Shown here: piece after piece, positions 53,132-62,297 of the stretch
Layout of the letters: every line of letters begins with the position of its first letter
Numbering within the stretch: the first letter of the stretch is position 1
DNA from: a virus
Length of the DNA stretch: 64,000 nt
Virus record (IMG/VR): IMGVR_UViG_3300029922_000038
Span: 25,353-89,352 of that record
Reading direction: 5' to 3' (one strand)
Made by a program: the position numbers and the translations under genes
The notes under the pieces: model-generated
The model's database searches: none
Seen by the model: only the letters and a program-made list of their open reading frames with translations
What the model was told of the DNA's origin: nothing

Positions 53132-54301
53132 TTAAATATTGATTCCACTTGATTTCCTTAAATCATCAAACATTGTGTTTGGATTTATAATACTATCTTG
53201 AGTTCCTTTTGGTTGTGCTCCACTTTCAATCTTTTGTTGTCCTGCTGATTTAAAAGCTAATTTCTTAGTTTCCGCTACTTGTGTTTTAGCTACATTAGCT
53301 ACAAGTTTAGATATATCAAACTTATTCATCCTTAGATAGGCAAGAGTAATTCTTGTATCTACATCTTCAGTTCTCATATCTATTTGCTCTTGTGATAGTC
53401 CATCTTTAACAGGAACTGCCATATAAGTAAATACATTCTTTTTATCCTTAATCGGAATATTAAGATTTTTGATAGCTTCAGTACTTGAAAGTTTAGCATT
53501 TATAGCATTCCAATAATTGTCATTATCCTGTTTATCTTTAAGGGCAGCAGCTTTTTGTGAAGCCAATAATTGTTCTTTTTCTGTCTTTTGACCATCAGTA
53601 AGAACTTTTAATGACATCTTAGCTTGTGCTTCAAGTAATCCACCAGCTTCATATTGTTCAATGGCACTATTAATTTCAGCAGTTTTAAAACCCTGCTTCA
53701 TTAAATACTTTTGAATAATAACTCTCTGGTTAGCTTCATTATCTTTACCTTCAACAGTAACCTTTGAATAATCAAGTTCTTCCTGTGAAAGATTAAAGAG
53801 TTTTTCTTTATCTCCGCCAGCTTGAATGAAATCTGCATACTCACGAAGACCAGGAATAGAATCTAAATAAGCATTTACTTTATCAACTGCTTTTGCATCT
53901 GATATGGCATCTACTACATTATCAAGTCCTGCTTCTGATTCTTCAAATTGAACATCAGTATCAAATCCTTGCCTTTTAAGTAATCCACCTATAAGACCAA
54001 GTGCATCTGCATCTTCTTGTTCTTTTAATAGTCTTGCTGTTTCAGCATCTGCCGCATCTTTGGCAACTTTAGCTTCTTCTGCAATTTGTTCAGCAGTTTT
54101 ACCTTCATTTGCTTTAGCTAATTCATCAGCAGCAAGTTTATCGGCTTCTGCTTTTTGAGTAGCTTCATCGGCAATCCTTGCCTTTTCTGCTATTTGTTCT
54201 GGGGTTTCTACTACTATTGGGTTAATTGCATCTGGTGCATATTTTCCAAATCCTGCCTCCTTGGTTATATTATCAAGGACATCTAATTGATTTATTTCCA
54301 T
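53132..54301 (-). CDS. Scaffold-like coiled-coil protein
   Basis: 389 aa from ATG 54301; a further upstream TTG (54316) is less likely. Residues about 30-105 form an Ala/Lys/Glu-rich coiled coil (EQIAEKARIADEATQKAEAD). The C-terminal part is acidic then basic, ending in a Gln/Lys-rich segment. Composition and position between portal and MCP genes match capsid scaffolding proteins. Confidence 0.65.
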   Translation of the reverse strand: MEINQLDVLDNITKEAGFGKYAPDAINPIVVETPEQIAEKARIADEATQKAEADKLAADELAKANEGKTAEQIAEEAKVAKDAADAETARLLKEQEDADALGLIGGLLKRQGFDTDVQFEESEAGLDNVVDAISDAKAVDKVNAYLDSIPGLREYADFIQAGGDKEKLFNLSQEELDYSKVTVEGKDNEANQRVIIQKYLMKQGFKTAEINSAIEQYEAGGLLEAQAKMSLKVLTDGQKTEKEQLLASQKAAALKDKQDNDNYWNAINAKLSSTEAIKNLNIPIKDKKNVFTYMAVPVKDGLSQEQIDMRTEDVDTRITLAYLRMNKFDISKLVANVAKTQVAETKKLAFKSAGQQKIESGAQPKGTQDSIINPNTMFDDLRKSSGINI

Positions 54302-54313
54302 AAATGTATTGTA

Positions 54314-54321
54314 CAATAATA
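54314..54321 (-). promoter_or_regulatory. Possible promoter for the scaffold-MCP operon
   Basis: On the - strand TATTATTG (continuing TAC) differs from TAnnTTTG by one base. It lies 13 bp before the ATG at 54301, in the 160-bp gap downstream of the portal terminator. Confidence 0.4.
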
Positions 54322-54414
54322 ATTATTATATTTATCATATGTATCTATTATATATTCCTAACCTTTATGTTATTAATTTATATAGCATTTTTTAATATCA
54401 CTATTTTTAATATA

Positions 54415-54450
54415 AACAAAAATAGCCAGTATTTCTACTGGCTATTTCCA
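54415..54450 (-). terminator. Terminator after the portal gene
   Basis: On the - strand AAATAGCCAGTA pairs with TACTGGCTATTT around GAAA and is followed by TTGTTTATA. It separates the TerL-portal transcript from the scaffold-MCP transcript. Confidence 0.85.
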
Positions 54451-54476
54451 AATATAAAAATGAAAGAAGAAAACCC

Positions 54477-56786
54477 TTATTTGGAAGCAGATTTATAAGC
54501 ACCTGCTTTAATTTTCATTTGTTCTATATTTTCATTTGAAGCTAACTTCTCTCTTTCTATACTTGCCTCTTCATCATTCTTAATTTGTTGCTGACTAAGT
54601 TCTTTCTCTTTTTGATCTAATTTCTTATCTTCAAGGGCAAGCTTAGCTTCAGCCATAGCATCTTGTGGGTCTTGACTTCTACCAAGAGCAGTAATTTCAG
54701 CAACCCTAATATCCTTAACCCTATCTTGTTCTTTATTATAGTCAGTCCTATTAAGACCTTCTTCAATCATATCAATCTTAGATTTCTCAATAGCTGCTTC
54801 TTGTTGTTGCTCTTGTTGAGTTTCCTGTTGTTTTTGCTTAGCTTGTAAATCTTCTGCATTCTTAATGAGTTCTTTAATCTTACTCATATTTTCAGAATCT
54901 ATCATTTCAATGATAGCTGAAGCAGGAACACCTTGCTGTAACATTCTTTCACCAAGAGATTGTATGTATTTAAACTTAGCTTCATCTTTAGAGCTATTAG
55001 ATACAAATATGCCATAATTAGTTTCTGAATGCTGAATACCATCTACATCTAAAAATTGTTGCCCATATTCAGGAAGATAGAACCATGCTTTCTTCCCCTC
55101 TATCCAAGTAACCTTAGAAGTATCAAGTAGTCCATTATATTCCCTTTCTTCAAAATCTTCATATAGATTATTATATATTTCAGTACTAAGAGCAGACTGA
55201 TTAATAGCTTTTTCAGTAGAACCAAATGTTTCAGAAGCCATTGTCTGACCTTTTCTCTGTTTAGTTATACCTGCTAATTCATCCCACTCTTCTTTAACAG
55301 ACCTTAATAGTTCCCCAATTACAGATAGTGATTGCGAGAATTCTAAGTCTAATACCCCCTGTTGCCCAGATACATTGCCCATATCTGTTTCTTCAACCAT
55401 AAAGCCTAACTCTTGAGCATAGAACAGCCATTCTTCAAAAGACCAGTCTTTAGGTTTAGCATTTAAGTTAAGTTTAACTATCTTGCCTTTATTCTTTTTA
55501 ACTAAGTCTTCTTGCCTACTCTTATATATATTATATATAATCTGAAAAGGGATACCAAAAGAACCAAGGGATAACTGTCTTGCATTTCTTGCATAATAAT
55601 TTCTACCATTAATAGGTAGTTTACATTTAGAAGGATTATCAAGTGATGTTCTTTGTACATCAAATGGTTTAATTCTTTTATATATCTTACCTGCTATACG
55701 AGTACCTTCCCATACTTCATTTACCCATGTCCATTCTACACTTTCAACAGGTAAACCATCTTCCCCTATTGTTTTATCTATTTTATAAGATTCATCTACT
55801 TCTTTAGTTTGTTTTTTCCCAAACTCATCTATATAAGTAACAAATCCTAATTTCTTCATTGATTTCCAGAATACCCTTACTACTTCTACTTCATTAGGAT
55901 TTAGTAGATACCTATCCTTATCTGTAAAAGATGTAAAAGCACTATCTGCATAAGACATAGTAGTATTCTTAAACAGATTGTTTATCTCATCTGCATCTTC
56001 CATATCTTTATAGAATACATCTATAATTTGAGATACAGTAGATCTATATCTTACTAAAGCCCATCCACCATCTTCTATAAAATCATTATAAGCATTCTTA
56101 TCATAATCTACATCTCTTGGGTCAAGAGTCATATAATCTAACTCATTTCCATTAGCTTCTTTAAGTGTGGATACTACACCAGCTATAAGAAAATCCAAGA
56201 ATCCTTTCTTAAACTTCCTATGTACTTCATTACTCTTTAATATATAATTAAGTGCACTCTGACCAGTATTAGCTCTTTTATCTTTCCAATTAGTTCTTGA
56301 GAAAGAATCAGTTATTTGTTGAAGTGTTTGAGTTTGTATAGAAGGTTTACCTGTATCTATCCCCCTACTGTTAAGATCATTAATAGCCATTTGTTGAGTA
56401 GCAGAAGTAAGAGCATCATTCATTTCTGATAATCTCATAGTTTCAACATCTGCATCTATAGCAAGTACAGTAGCATTTTTAGGTTTTAATACATAAGTAT
56501 CATATATTAAATCTATAGTAGGTTTAATAATAGGAAAATTCCTTACTTTTAATTCTGGCCCTATATTCTTAGGAGTATTTATTCCAAGTGGTTCAAGTAT
56601 ATCTCTATACTCTTCCATATTAAGATCTCCATCATATGCTTCATAAGCTTTCTGCATTTCAAGTTTATTATTATAAACCTGATTTGTAGTACCAAATATA
56701 GACATCCCTATAAAGTAATCTATATTTTTAATTGCCCAATCTAAATCTTTTTTGGCAAAGGGTATTGCCTGTGGTTGCATTTCCAT
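54477..56786 (-). CDS. Portal protein
   Basis: 769 aa from ATG 56786 (ATG 56780 is equally possible; TTG 56795 less so). Size and place directly after TerL fit the crAss-like portal, which forms the dodecameric DNA channel. It contains a long helical hairpin region (SVIGELLRSVKEEWDELAGI) and KGQTMASETFGSTEKA, similar to portal stem/wing segments, and ends in a Gln/Glu/Lys coiled coil (from about residue 665). TATACTTG just upstream in the TerL 3' end may give it an extra promoter. Confidence 0.75.
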   Translation of the reverse strand: MEMQPQAIPFAKKDLDWAIKNIDYFIGMSIFGTTNQVYNNKLEMQKAYEAYDGDLNMEEYRDILEPLGINTPKNIGPELKVRNFPIIKPTIDLIYDTYVLKPKNATVLAIDADVETMRLSEMNDALTSATQQMAINDLNSRGIDTGKPSIQTQTLQQITDSFSRTNWKDKRANTGQSALNYILKSNEVHRKFKKGFLDFLIAGVVSTLKEANGNELDYMTLDPRDVDYDKNAYNDFIEDGGWALVRYRSTVSQIIDVFYKDMEDADEINNLFKNTTMSYADSAFTSFTDKDRYLLNPNEVEVVRVFWKSMKKLGFVTYIDEFGKKQTKEVDESYKIDKTIGEDGLPVESVEWTWVNEVWEGTRIAGKIYKRIKPFDVQRTSLDNPSKCKLPINGRNYYARNARQLSLGSFGIPFQIIYNIYKSRQEDLVKKNKGKIVKLNLNAKPKDWSFEEWLFYAQELGFMVEETDMGNVSGQQGVLDLEFSQSLSVIGELLRSVKEEWDELAGITKQRKGQTMASETFGSTEKAINQSALSTEIYNNLYEDFEEREYNGLLDTSKVTWIEGKKAWFYLPEYGQQFLDVDGIQHSETNYGIFVSNSSKDEAKFKYIQSLGERMLQQGVPASAIIEMIDSENMSKIKELIKNAEDLQAKQKQQETQQEQQQEAAIEKSKIDMIEEGLNRTDYNKEQDRVKDIRVAEITALGRSQDPQDAMAEAKLALEDKKLDQKEKELSQQQIKNDEEASIEREKLASNENIEQMKIKAGAYKSASK

Positions 56787-56801
56787 ACAGTACAAGTATA
56801 A

Positions 56802-58802
56802 TTATTTTCTTTGAAACATTTCTCTAAACTTCATAGAATTTGATTTTGTATCTTTATTAATCATTACATTTATATTTTCTCTTCTTACATATTGCCCTAT
56901 TAGAGCACAAGAAACAGCATCATAGTTTCCTTGCATATCAAACTTTAAAAGTTGCTTTAATAAATAAAGGTTATAAATAGTATGCAAAGTTAAAATCTGA
57001 TTTCCTTGTTCATCTTTACTTCTTTTTCTAAAAAGCCAGTCCTTATAATAGATAACTCCTTGTAATTTTGTATCTGCATCACTCATTGAAACACCATATC
57101 CTCTACCAAGTACATTTCTAATAGTACCTTTATTACTAAGTATAGGAAATTCATGTTGTAATTGTTGAAGAAGTTTATGATGCCTCGCATAATCTACTAT
57201 ATTCCCCCTATCATTTTCAGGTGTAAGTTTAGCATTATAGTATTCACATAAAGAAAAAGTCTGCTCATTCCAGTAATCCTGGTCATTTGGTCTACCTACA
57301 TATATGGCTACAAGTGTATCCGCTGGGTGTTTAGTAAAGTTATTTTCATTAACATATATTTCAGTTACTCCTAAAGACTTGCCACCAGTAGTAGTAAGAC
57401 CATAGGGATCTGAACACGCATAATACAGATTATCAGGTACTTGCCCTTTAGCATCTCTATGTGGAGACCAATAAGTAGTTATACAACCAGTTAAATCTTG
57501 TCCTTTTTTAAGTGGAAAGTTATCTATAGGTTGTAAATCTTCATCCATTTCAAATTTTAAACCTTCATTAGTTCTAACCATTACCCCATTAATACCTACT
57601 TGGCTAAGTTTATCACTTGATTCTATCTGTCTAATCCATTGTTTAATAGCAGTAGATGGAAAGAAGTTACCTGCAACTTTTTGCATGGCTTCTTGTGGAG
57701 TCTTAGGTTTTTCAGCTATAATCCTTGAAAGAGCATCTGGGTCATTAGTCTTCTTTAATATCTTTTCTCTATCTGCATCAATAGATGCAATTGCAGCTTC
57801 TATATCAGAATTACCATCTGCATCTGCAAACCCCTTCATATTCATATATTGGGGTACAAAGAATCCACTTAATTTATCTTCACTATTCTCATCCCATATA
57901 TTAGGAACACCATGAACATTATATCCTTCTGGATTATAATATAATTCCTCAAGTCCTGCATAATCAGATTCTTCTGACCCTCCAGTACCGTAGGAAATCA
58001 TAAGCCCGTAAACAAATCCCTCTTGTTCTACTGAAGATCTTGCTATATCCCAAAGAGTAGATAAATCAGGAAACATACCTGATTCCTCCCATAGAATAAG
58101 TTTACCACGTTTACCTCTAATCTTATCAGGATCATCTTTAACAGCTATTCCAATGATTTCAGATTTATATCCCTGTTCATTAGGAGTACCATTAATATAC
58201 TTCATATAAGAAGCCTTCTTGTGCATAATAGAAGTAGTATAATCCCTCTTCTTAGTCCAGGCAGTATTATTATCTACAAAATCCATTACTTCCCAAGCCT
58301 TATTTAAAAGACCATCTTTAATAAGATATTCCTTATTATAAGCAATAGCGTAACTTAAAGATTTAGGGATAAGAAAGTAGTTCCTGCATAACATAGAACC
58401 ACCTTTATAAGAATAACCCCTGCCTCTGGCTTTCAAGACTACAGCGTGTTCTCCTTCATTTTCAGCTTCTTCTATATAGTGAAAGTAATCATAATCACTA
58501 TCCCAAAATTCAGGGAAGTCTGTTTTCCTTTCAGATTTAATCTTACCAGACTTTGATTTCTCTGCTCCTTCTACTGGTATAACTATTTGTATCTGACAAT
58601 AGTTTAAATAGAAATAATGATAACCAGTTATCCAATCATCATCAACAACATACCCTTTTAAACATCTTCTTTTCTCTTCTTTCCAGAACTCTTTCCAAGC
58701 ACTTGATTTTGGGTATAAATGAGTATATACACCATATTTCTTAAAATATAATGCAGAAGGTCTCCATTTATCAGTATTAAAATGTTTTTTGGTTTCTATC
58801 AT
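56802..58802 (-). CDS. terL: Terminase large subunit
   Basis: 666 aa from ATG 58802; the in-frame TTG at 58823 lies inside the upstream gene. The ATPase domain has a deviant Walker A (KARGRGYSYKGG near residue 103) and Walker B KLILWEESGMFPDL. The nuclease domain has ACSDPYGLTT with the first metal-binding aspartate. It drives DNA packaging and cleaves the genome at the portal. Overlapped slightly by the putative TerS gene. Confidence 0.88.
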   Translation of the reverse strand: MIETKKHFNTDKWRPSALYFKKYGVYTHLYPKSSAWKEFWKEEKRRCLKGYVVDDDWITGYHYFYLNYCQIQIVIPVEGAEKSKSGKIKSERKTDFPEFWDSDYDYFHYIEEAENEGEHAVVLKARGRGYSYKGGSMLCRNYFLIPKSLSYAIAYNKEYLIKDGLLNKAWEVMDFVDNNTAWTKKRDYTTSIMHKKASYMKYINGTPNEQGYKSEIIGIAVKDDPDKIRGKRGKLILWEESGMFPDLSTLWDIARSSVEQEGFVYGLMISYGTGGSEESDYAGLEELYYNPEGYNVHGVPNIWDENSEDKLSGFFVPQYMNMKGFADADGNSDIEAAIASIDADREKILKKTNDPDALSRIIAEKPKTPQEAMQKVAGNFFPSTAIKQWIRQIESSDKLSQVGINGVMVRTNEGLKFEMDEDLQPIDNFPLKKGQDLTGCITTYWSPHRDAKGQVPDNLYYACSDPYGLTTTGGKSLGVTEIYVNENNFTKHPADTLVAIYVGRPNDQDYWNEQTFSLCEYYNAKLTPENDRGNIVDYARHHKLLQQLQHEFPILSNKGTIRNVLGRGYGVSMSDADTKLQGVIYYKDWLFRKRSKDEQGNQILTLHTIYNLYLLKQLLKFDMQGNYDAVSCALIGQYVRRENINVMINKDTKSNSMKFREMFQRK

Positions 58803-58806
58803 ATTG

Positions 58807-59361
58807 TTAATCAGGATCTTCAAATGATCCTATTGCCTGGCCCCCTCTAACTTTGGCAGTTGATAATGCTTGTTTTTTAACTTTCTCTTCTAATTCAGAT
58901 ATAGAAGTAATAAGTTCACTTGCCTTACCTATATTCATTACCAAGTCTTTAGCTGAATATACAGGTTTACCATTACCATCAAGTTCTGATAAATCTATCT
59001 CTTCTATATACTTTCTTATCTTCTCTAAACCTGTATAACAAGATTTAAGAAACTTAATAAAGGGTTTATTAGACTCTGTCTGTTTAACATATTCCACTAT
59101 TGCGTCTTCGATATACTTATCTATTACCCAATTATCAGGTAGTTTAAGTTCTTGTTTACATACATCTAATCTCTCTGCATCTGGCAAACCAGTAAAATCA
59201 GAATTATAATTACAATATAAGAACAAAAAAGCAAGTTCTTTCTTAGCCAATTCTTTAAATCTATCCTTATCTCTTGTAACTATCTTCTTAAAAGCAGGTA
59301 TTAACAGTGCTTGTGGAGTAACTACAGGCAACATATTTTCATCAAGTTCAAATAACTCCAT
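58807..59361 (-). CDS. Putative terminase small subunit
   Basis: 184 aa, helical, with a helical centre (EKIRKYIEEIDLSEL) and a C-terminal coiled coil (KASELITSISELEEKVKKQA) that could oligomerise. It lies immediately before terL. No clear HTH is visible. TerS is the positional inference. Confidence 0.5.
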   Translation of the reverse strand: MELFELDENMLPVVTPQALLIPAFKKIVTRDKDRFKELAKKELAFLFLYCNYNSDFTGLPDAERLDVCKQELKLPDNWVIDKYIEDAIVEYVKQTESNKPFIKFLKSCYTGLEKIRKYIEEIDLSELDGNGKPVYSAKDLVMNIGKASELITSISELEEKVKKQALSTAKVRGGQAIGSFEDPD

Positions 59362-59699
59362 TATTCTTTTCCATTAATATCACCTATTTTAATATATTTT
59401 TCAAATAATCTATCTTTTAAAACACTTAATTTATTTGTAATATCCTCAATTGGATTGATTAAAGGATTTAAATAATCAGTTGTTTTACCACATTGAACAC
59501 ATACCTCCTTAAGTTTTCTATCCCCATATTGATTTAAATAAGAAACTATTTCACTATTAGTATGTTTACAATCTATAGGAATTATTTTAATTAGCTTATT
59601 AGTTCTAATTTCATATTGTTTTTTATCTCTATTATAATAGAGAGTGTCTTCATAATACTCATTATTTTTTGAATACATATATTTATTATCTATATACAA
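59361..59699 (-). CDS. Zinc-ribbon-like small protein
   Basis: 112 aa. CKHTNSEI followed by EVCVQCGKTTDYL gives a C-H...CxxC pattern suggestive of one zinc site. The C-terminal part is helical. Overlaps the upstream ParB-like gene by 14 nt and the downstream gene by one base. Function unknown. Confidence 0.55.
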   Translation of the reverse strand: MYIDNKYMYSKNNEYYEDTLYYNRDKKQYEIRTNKLIKIIPIDCKHTNSEIVSYLNQYGDRKLKEVCVQCGKTTDYLNPLINPIEDITNKLSVLKDRLFEKYIKIGDINGKE

Positions 59700-60051
59700 T
59701 TACACATTTAACATCTTCATCTTCAGAAGTATAAAATACTGCACTCTCTCTATGTGCTCCATCTGCAATTATAAGTTTGAGATCAACTACTAATAACATT
59801 GGACTCATTAATATACCTCTTTTAATCTTCTTTATATTCTCTTTAACATGTTTATTATCTTCAGGAAATAATTCTAATCCAGATGCCCTCCTTATATCTT
59901 TTGACTTCCTTATAGTTATTTTAGTATTTTTTAACTTTTCTATAAGTATTTCTGCATCTTCTGGATTATATATTAAAGTAAGATAATCTAAAGCTGCATC
60001 ATAATCATGTTTATCAACTGATTTCTTCCAAATTGATTTTTTCTTTGTCAT
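59686..60051 (-). CDS. ParB/sulfiredoxin-like domain protein
   Basis: 121 aa. LKLIIADGAHRESAVFY with the DGxHR core, then DVKCVIV, matches the ParB N-terminal (CTPase/Srx) fold. The N-terminal half is helical and basic. There is no visible HTH, so a partition role is not shown; many phage members of the fold have nuclease or regulatory roles. Confidence 0.65.
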   Translation of the reverse strand: MTKKKSIWKKSVDKHDYDAALDYLTLIYNPEDAEILIEKLKNTKITIRKSKDIRRASGLELFPEDNKHVKENIKKIKRGILMSPMLLVVDLKLIIADGAHRESAVFYTSEDEDVKCVIVYR

Positions 60052-60053
60052 AC

Positions 60054-60251
60054 TTATCTACTATTAATACAAGTTACTACATATGGGTTTATTTGCCTAT
60101 GGTAAGGATCTATCCATTGCCCTTGTGGGTAATAAGGGATATATACTTTCTTTTCTACTTGTTCTACTTCTTTAAGTAATAAAAGAGCTTCTTCGATATT
60201 AATCTTATCTTCTTTAATAAGTTTTTGTACAAGTATTTGTTTATCTGTCAT
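60054..60251 (-). CDS. Small unknown protein, 65 aa
   Basis: Helical N-terminus (QILVQKLIKEDKINIEEALLLL), then a Tyr/Pro-rich tail (YIPYYPQGQWIDPYH). Overlaps the upstream gene by 11 nt. Not recognised. Confidence 0.55.
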   Translation of the reverse strand: MTDKQILVQKLIKEDKINIEEALLLLKEVEQVEKKVYIPYYPQGQWIDPYHRQINPYVVTCINSR

Positions 60252-60480
60252 TTTCTTCTTGTTTTAATTTCCATTCTAAATAATTCTTCTTTTTAACTGG
60301 GTTAACTGAAAAATGTATAAAACCATTAATCATTACCTTATTAGCATTACCTTCTTGCATTATCTCTTTAACAAACCTATAAGGGGAATAAGCTATCTTC
60401 CTCATAGTAGCAAAAGGTATATTGTTCTTTAATGCTAACTCTTTTATAATCTCTATCTGATAATCAGGTTCATTAGTCAT
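60241..60480 (-). CDS. Small unknown protein, 79 aa
   Basis: Contains IPFATMRKIAYSPYRFVKEIM and a basic C-terminus. It is the size of small crAss-like proteins beside terminase genes. Overlaps both neighbours. Function unknown. Confidence 0.55.
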   Translation of the reverse strand: MTNEPDYQIEIIKELALKNNIPFATMRKIAYSPYRFVKEIMQEGNANKVMINGFIHFSVNPVKKKNYLEWKLKQEENDR

Positions 60481-60682
60481 TCTTTCTTTCTTTTAATATA
60501 TATACCACTAAGTTGAACAACTTATCTGGTTTATTACTGATTTCAACATTATATTCACATTGAAGCCCATGTTTAGCAAGTTCTTCAACTGTTTTATTCA
60601 AATGAAATTTAACTACTTCAAAACTCTCAAATGGGAATTCCATTTTACTTGAGTATAAACTTGATTCCAAATGTAGTGTCAT
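60473..60682 (-). CDS. Small unknown protein, 69 aa
   Basis: Mixed alpha/beta, ends VVYILKERKND. Overlaps the wHTH gene by 38 nt and the next by 8 nt. Not recognised. Confidence 0.5.
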   Translation of the reverse strand: MTLHLESSLYSSKMEFPFESFEVVKFHLNKTVEELAKHGLQCEYNVEISNKPDKLFNLVVYILKERKND

Positions 60683-60980
60683 CTTGTGGTATTAGTATTC
60701 TTGATATTTCTGATACTCCTTCTATATCCTTAATTACATTCTTCTTTCTTAACCCTGTTACAACCTTATACATATTAGTCTTCTTAGTTAAACCTGATTC
60801 TTCATATACCCTATTATAAGAAGTAGCATTGAAAACATATTCCCAATCCTGTACTTCTAAGTATATCCTAACCAAAGAAGATACTACCTTTAATTCAAGT
60901 TTAGTAAGAGTTCCCATAGAAGCTACCTGTACATAGTCAGAAACAAAGGTTTCCTGTGTAGAAGGATAATTATATATCAT
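60645..60980 (-). CDS. Winged-helix-like regulator
   Basis: 111 aa. LTKLELKVVSSLVRIYL, then YNRVYEESGLTKKTNMYKVVTGLRKKNVI and a strand hairpin, follows a winged-helix layout (wH recognition helix KTNMYKVVTGL). It is the first gene of the - strand block, next to a divergent promoter pair, so it is a candidate transcription or replication regulator. Confidence 0.55.
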   Translation of the reverse strand: MIYNYPSTQETFVSDYVQVASMGTLTKLELKVVSSLVRIYLEVQDWEYVFNATSYNRVYEESGLTKKTNMYKVVTGLRKKNVIKDIEGVSEISRILIPQDDTTFGIKFILK

Positions 60981-60997
60981 ATCTTAAAAATATTGTA

Positions 60998-61005
60998 CAA
61001 ATATA
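60998..61005 (-). promoter_or_regulatory. Divergent promoter, leftward
   Basis: On the - strand TATATTTG continuing TAC, 17 bp before the wHTH gene ATG at 60980. Forms a back-to-back pair with the rightward element at 61028. Confidence 0.6.
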
Positions 61006-61027
61006 TATAATTTTAAGATATAAAATG

Positions 61028-61035
61028 TATCTTTG
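61028..61035 (+). promoter_or_regulatory. Divergent promoter, rightward
   Basis: TATCTTTG on the + strand, 17 bp before the ATG at 61053, matches TAnnTTTG. An upstream start codon (GTG at 61035) overlaps this element and is therefore unlikely. Confidence 0.6.
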
Positions 61036-61052
61036 TGATATATTTTTATAGA

Positions 61053-61436
61053 ATGAAAGAATTTAAGATCTCTGGGATGCCTTACACCCCCACCATATTA
61101 TTCTTTATGGGGGAAAATGAAGAAACAAGGGCTTATATAAAGAAAAAGTATAAATATACAATCTTTGATGGAGATCCAGACTTTAAATATATAGAAGGCG
61201 GGTGTATCCAATTTCTAAGACAGAATAAATATTATACGCCTTGTATATGGATAAGTTCATATAGCTCTCCTATAATAGCTCATGAAACACTTCATTTAAC
61301 TTTTAAAATTCTAAATAGAGCAGGTATATATCATACTCCTAATTCTGAAGAAGCATTTACTTACTATCAACAATATCTCTTTGACCAGATAATAGATAGG
61401 TATAATAAACTATTCCCAGAAGATTGGATTGAATAA
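61053..61436 (+). CDS. Mini-zincin metallopeptidase-like protein
   Basis: 127 aa. IIAHETLHLTFK gives the HExxH zinc motif and EEAFTYYQQYL downstream supplies a candidate third-ligand glutamate. The rest is a short alpha/beta scaffold. Small phage zincins of this type are known but their substrates generally are not. The domain is distinct from the HEALH site in the giant protein. It is the first rightward gene after the divergent promoters. Confidence 0.68.
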   Translation: MKEFKISGMPYTPTILFFMGENEETRAYIKKKYKYTIFDGDPDFKYIEGGCIQFLRQNKYYTPCIWISSYSSPIIAHETLHLTFKILNRAGIYHTPNSEEAFTYYQQYLFDQIIDRYNKLFPEDWIE

Positions 61437-61441
61437 TAAAT

Positions 61442-61514
61442 GGATTCTAAGCTAATCTGGTGAAAACGTTAGTTTGAAGAACTAAAGAGCTTGGATCAAA
61501 ACCAAGAGAATCCA
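61442..61514 (+). tRNA. tRNA-Phe (GAA), degenerate
   Basis: A 73-nt cloverleaf: 7-bp acceptor (GGATTCT with AGAATCC), 5-bp anticodon stem (TTAGT/ACTAA) with loop TTGAAGA giving anticodon GAA, and 5-bp T stem (CTTGG/CCAAG) with loop ATCAAAA. Discriminator A, no encoded CCA. The D stem is poor (only two of four pairs), U8 is A and T54 is A, so it may be a weakly functional or diverged phage tRNA. Confidence 0.68.
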
Positions 61515-61536
61515 CTAACTAATAAATAAATATAAA

Positions 61537-61821
61537 ATGGAAAAAGTAAGATGTAAATTTAAAATTGAGAGTATTACAAAACACTCTTCAAGTAAAAGTG
61601 AAAAACAAGAAGATGGTAATTATAAAAGCTATCCAGTATTAAGATACTCACTTGATGCTAATCCCGTATATGCAAATGGAGACCCTAATCATGAAAATAG
61701 TAAATTCTGGGAAGCAAGCCCTGGGGGTAAGTTTAGTCTATCATGGATTAATCCAGAAATAGCTACTTTATTTGAACCAGGAGATGAAATATATATTGAT
61801 ATAATTAAAGCAAATAAATAA
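61537..61821 (+). CDS. Small phage protein, 94 aa
   Basis: Strand-rich, starting KVRCKFKIESI and containing FWEASPGGKFSLSWINPE and FEPGDEIYIDI. This pattern occurs in many phages as a hypothetical protein of about this size; the role is unknown. One base before the Tad2-like gene. Confidence 0.65.
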   Translation: MEKVRCKFKIESITKHSSSKSEKQEDGNYKSYPVLRYSLDANPVYANGDPNHENSKFWEASPGGKFSLSWINPEIATLFEPGDEIYIDIIKANK

Positions 61822-61822
61822 T

Positions 61823-62290
61823 ATGAAACAGTACATTGGAACAAAACTAATTAAAGCTCATCCGCAAACACTTGGAGAGTATAATTTATCTAAAGGTTGG
61901 ACTATTCCAGCTAATGAAGACCCTAATACAAAAGGATACAGAGTAGAGTATTCTGATAGTTATATCAGTTGGTCTCCTAAAGATGCTTTTGAAGAAGCAT
62001 ATAGAGTATATCATAATATGACCTTTGGATTAGCTATTGAAGCATTAAAGAAAGGTTTAAAAGTTGCAAGAACTGGCTGGAATGGTAAAAATATGTATCT
62101 TTGGCTTCTACCGGAAGCAGAAGTAAAGAAAGAATGGGTTAAAGATCCAATGTTATTGGAAGTATTTGGTGATAAAGACACTTTATTTTGTTTAGGTAGT
62201 ATTAGAATGAAAACTGCTGATGGATCTATACTTACAGGCTGGTTAGCTTCTCAATCAGATATTTTGGCGGAAGACTGGACTATAATTTAA
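61823..62290 (+). CDS. Tad2-like (DUF2829) anti-Thoeris protein
   Basis: 155 aa. Residues about 70-155 are DUF2829: FGLAIEALKKGLKVARTGWNGK, YLWLLPEA and the ending WLASQSDILAEDWTII. Tad2 proteins of this family bind the cADPR-type signal of Thoeris defence and so block it. The first ~65 residues (GTKLIKAHPQTLGEYN, YISWSPKDAFEEAYR) are a common phage domain often fused to DUF2829. Activity here is inferred from the family; the conserved Gly-Trp-Asn-Gly and C-terminal Asp-Trp are present. Confidence 0.8.
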   Translation: MKQYIGTKLIKAHPQTLGEYNLSKGWTIPANEDPNTKGYRVEYSDSYISWSPKDAFEEAYRVYHNMTFGLAIEALKKGLKVARTGWNGKNMYLWLLPEAEVKKEWVKDPMLLEVFGDKDTLFCLGSIRMKTADGSILTGWLASQSDILAEDWTII

Positions 62291-62297
62291 TAATAAT

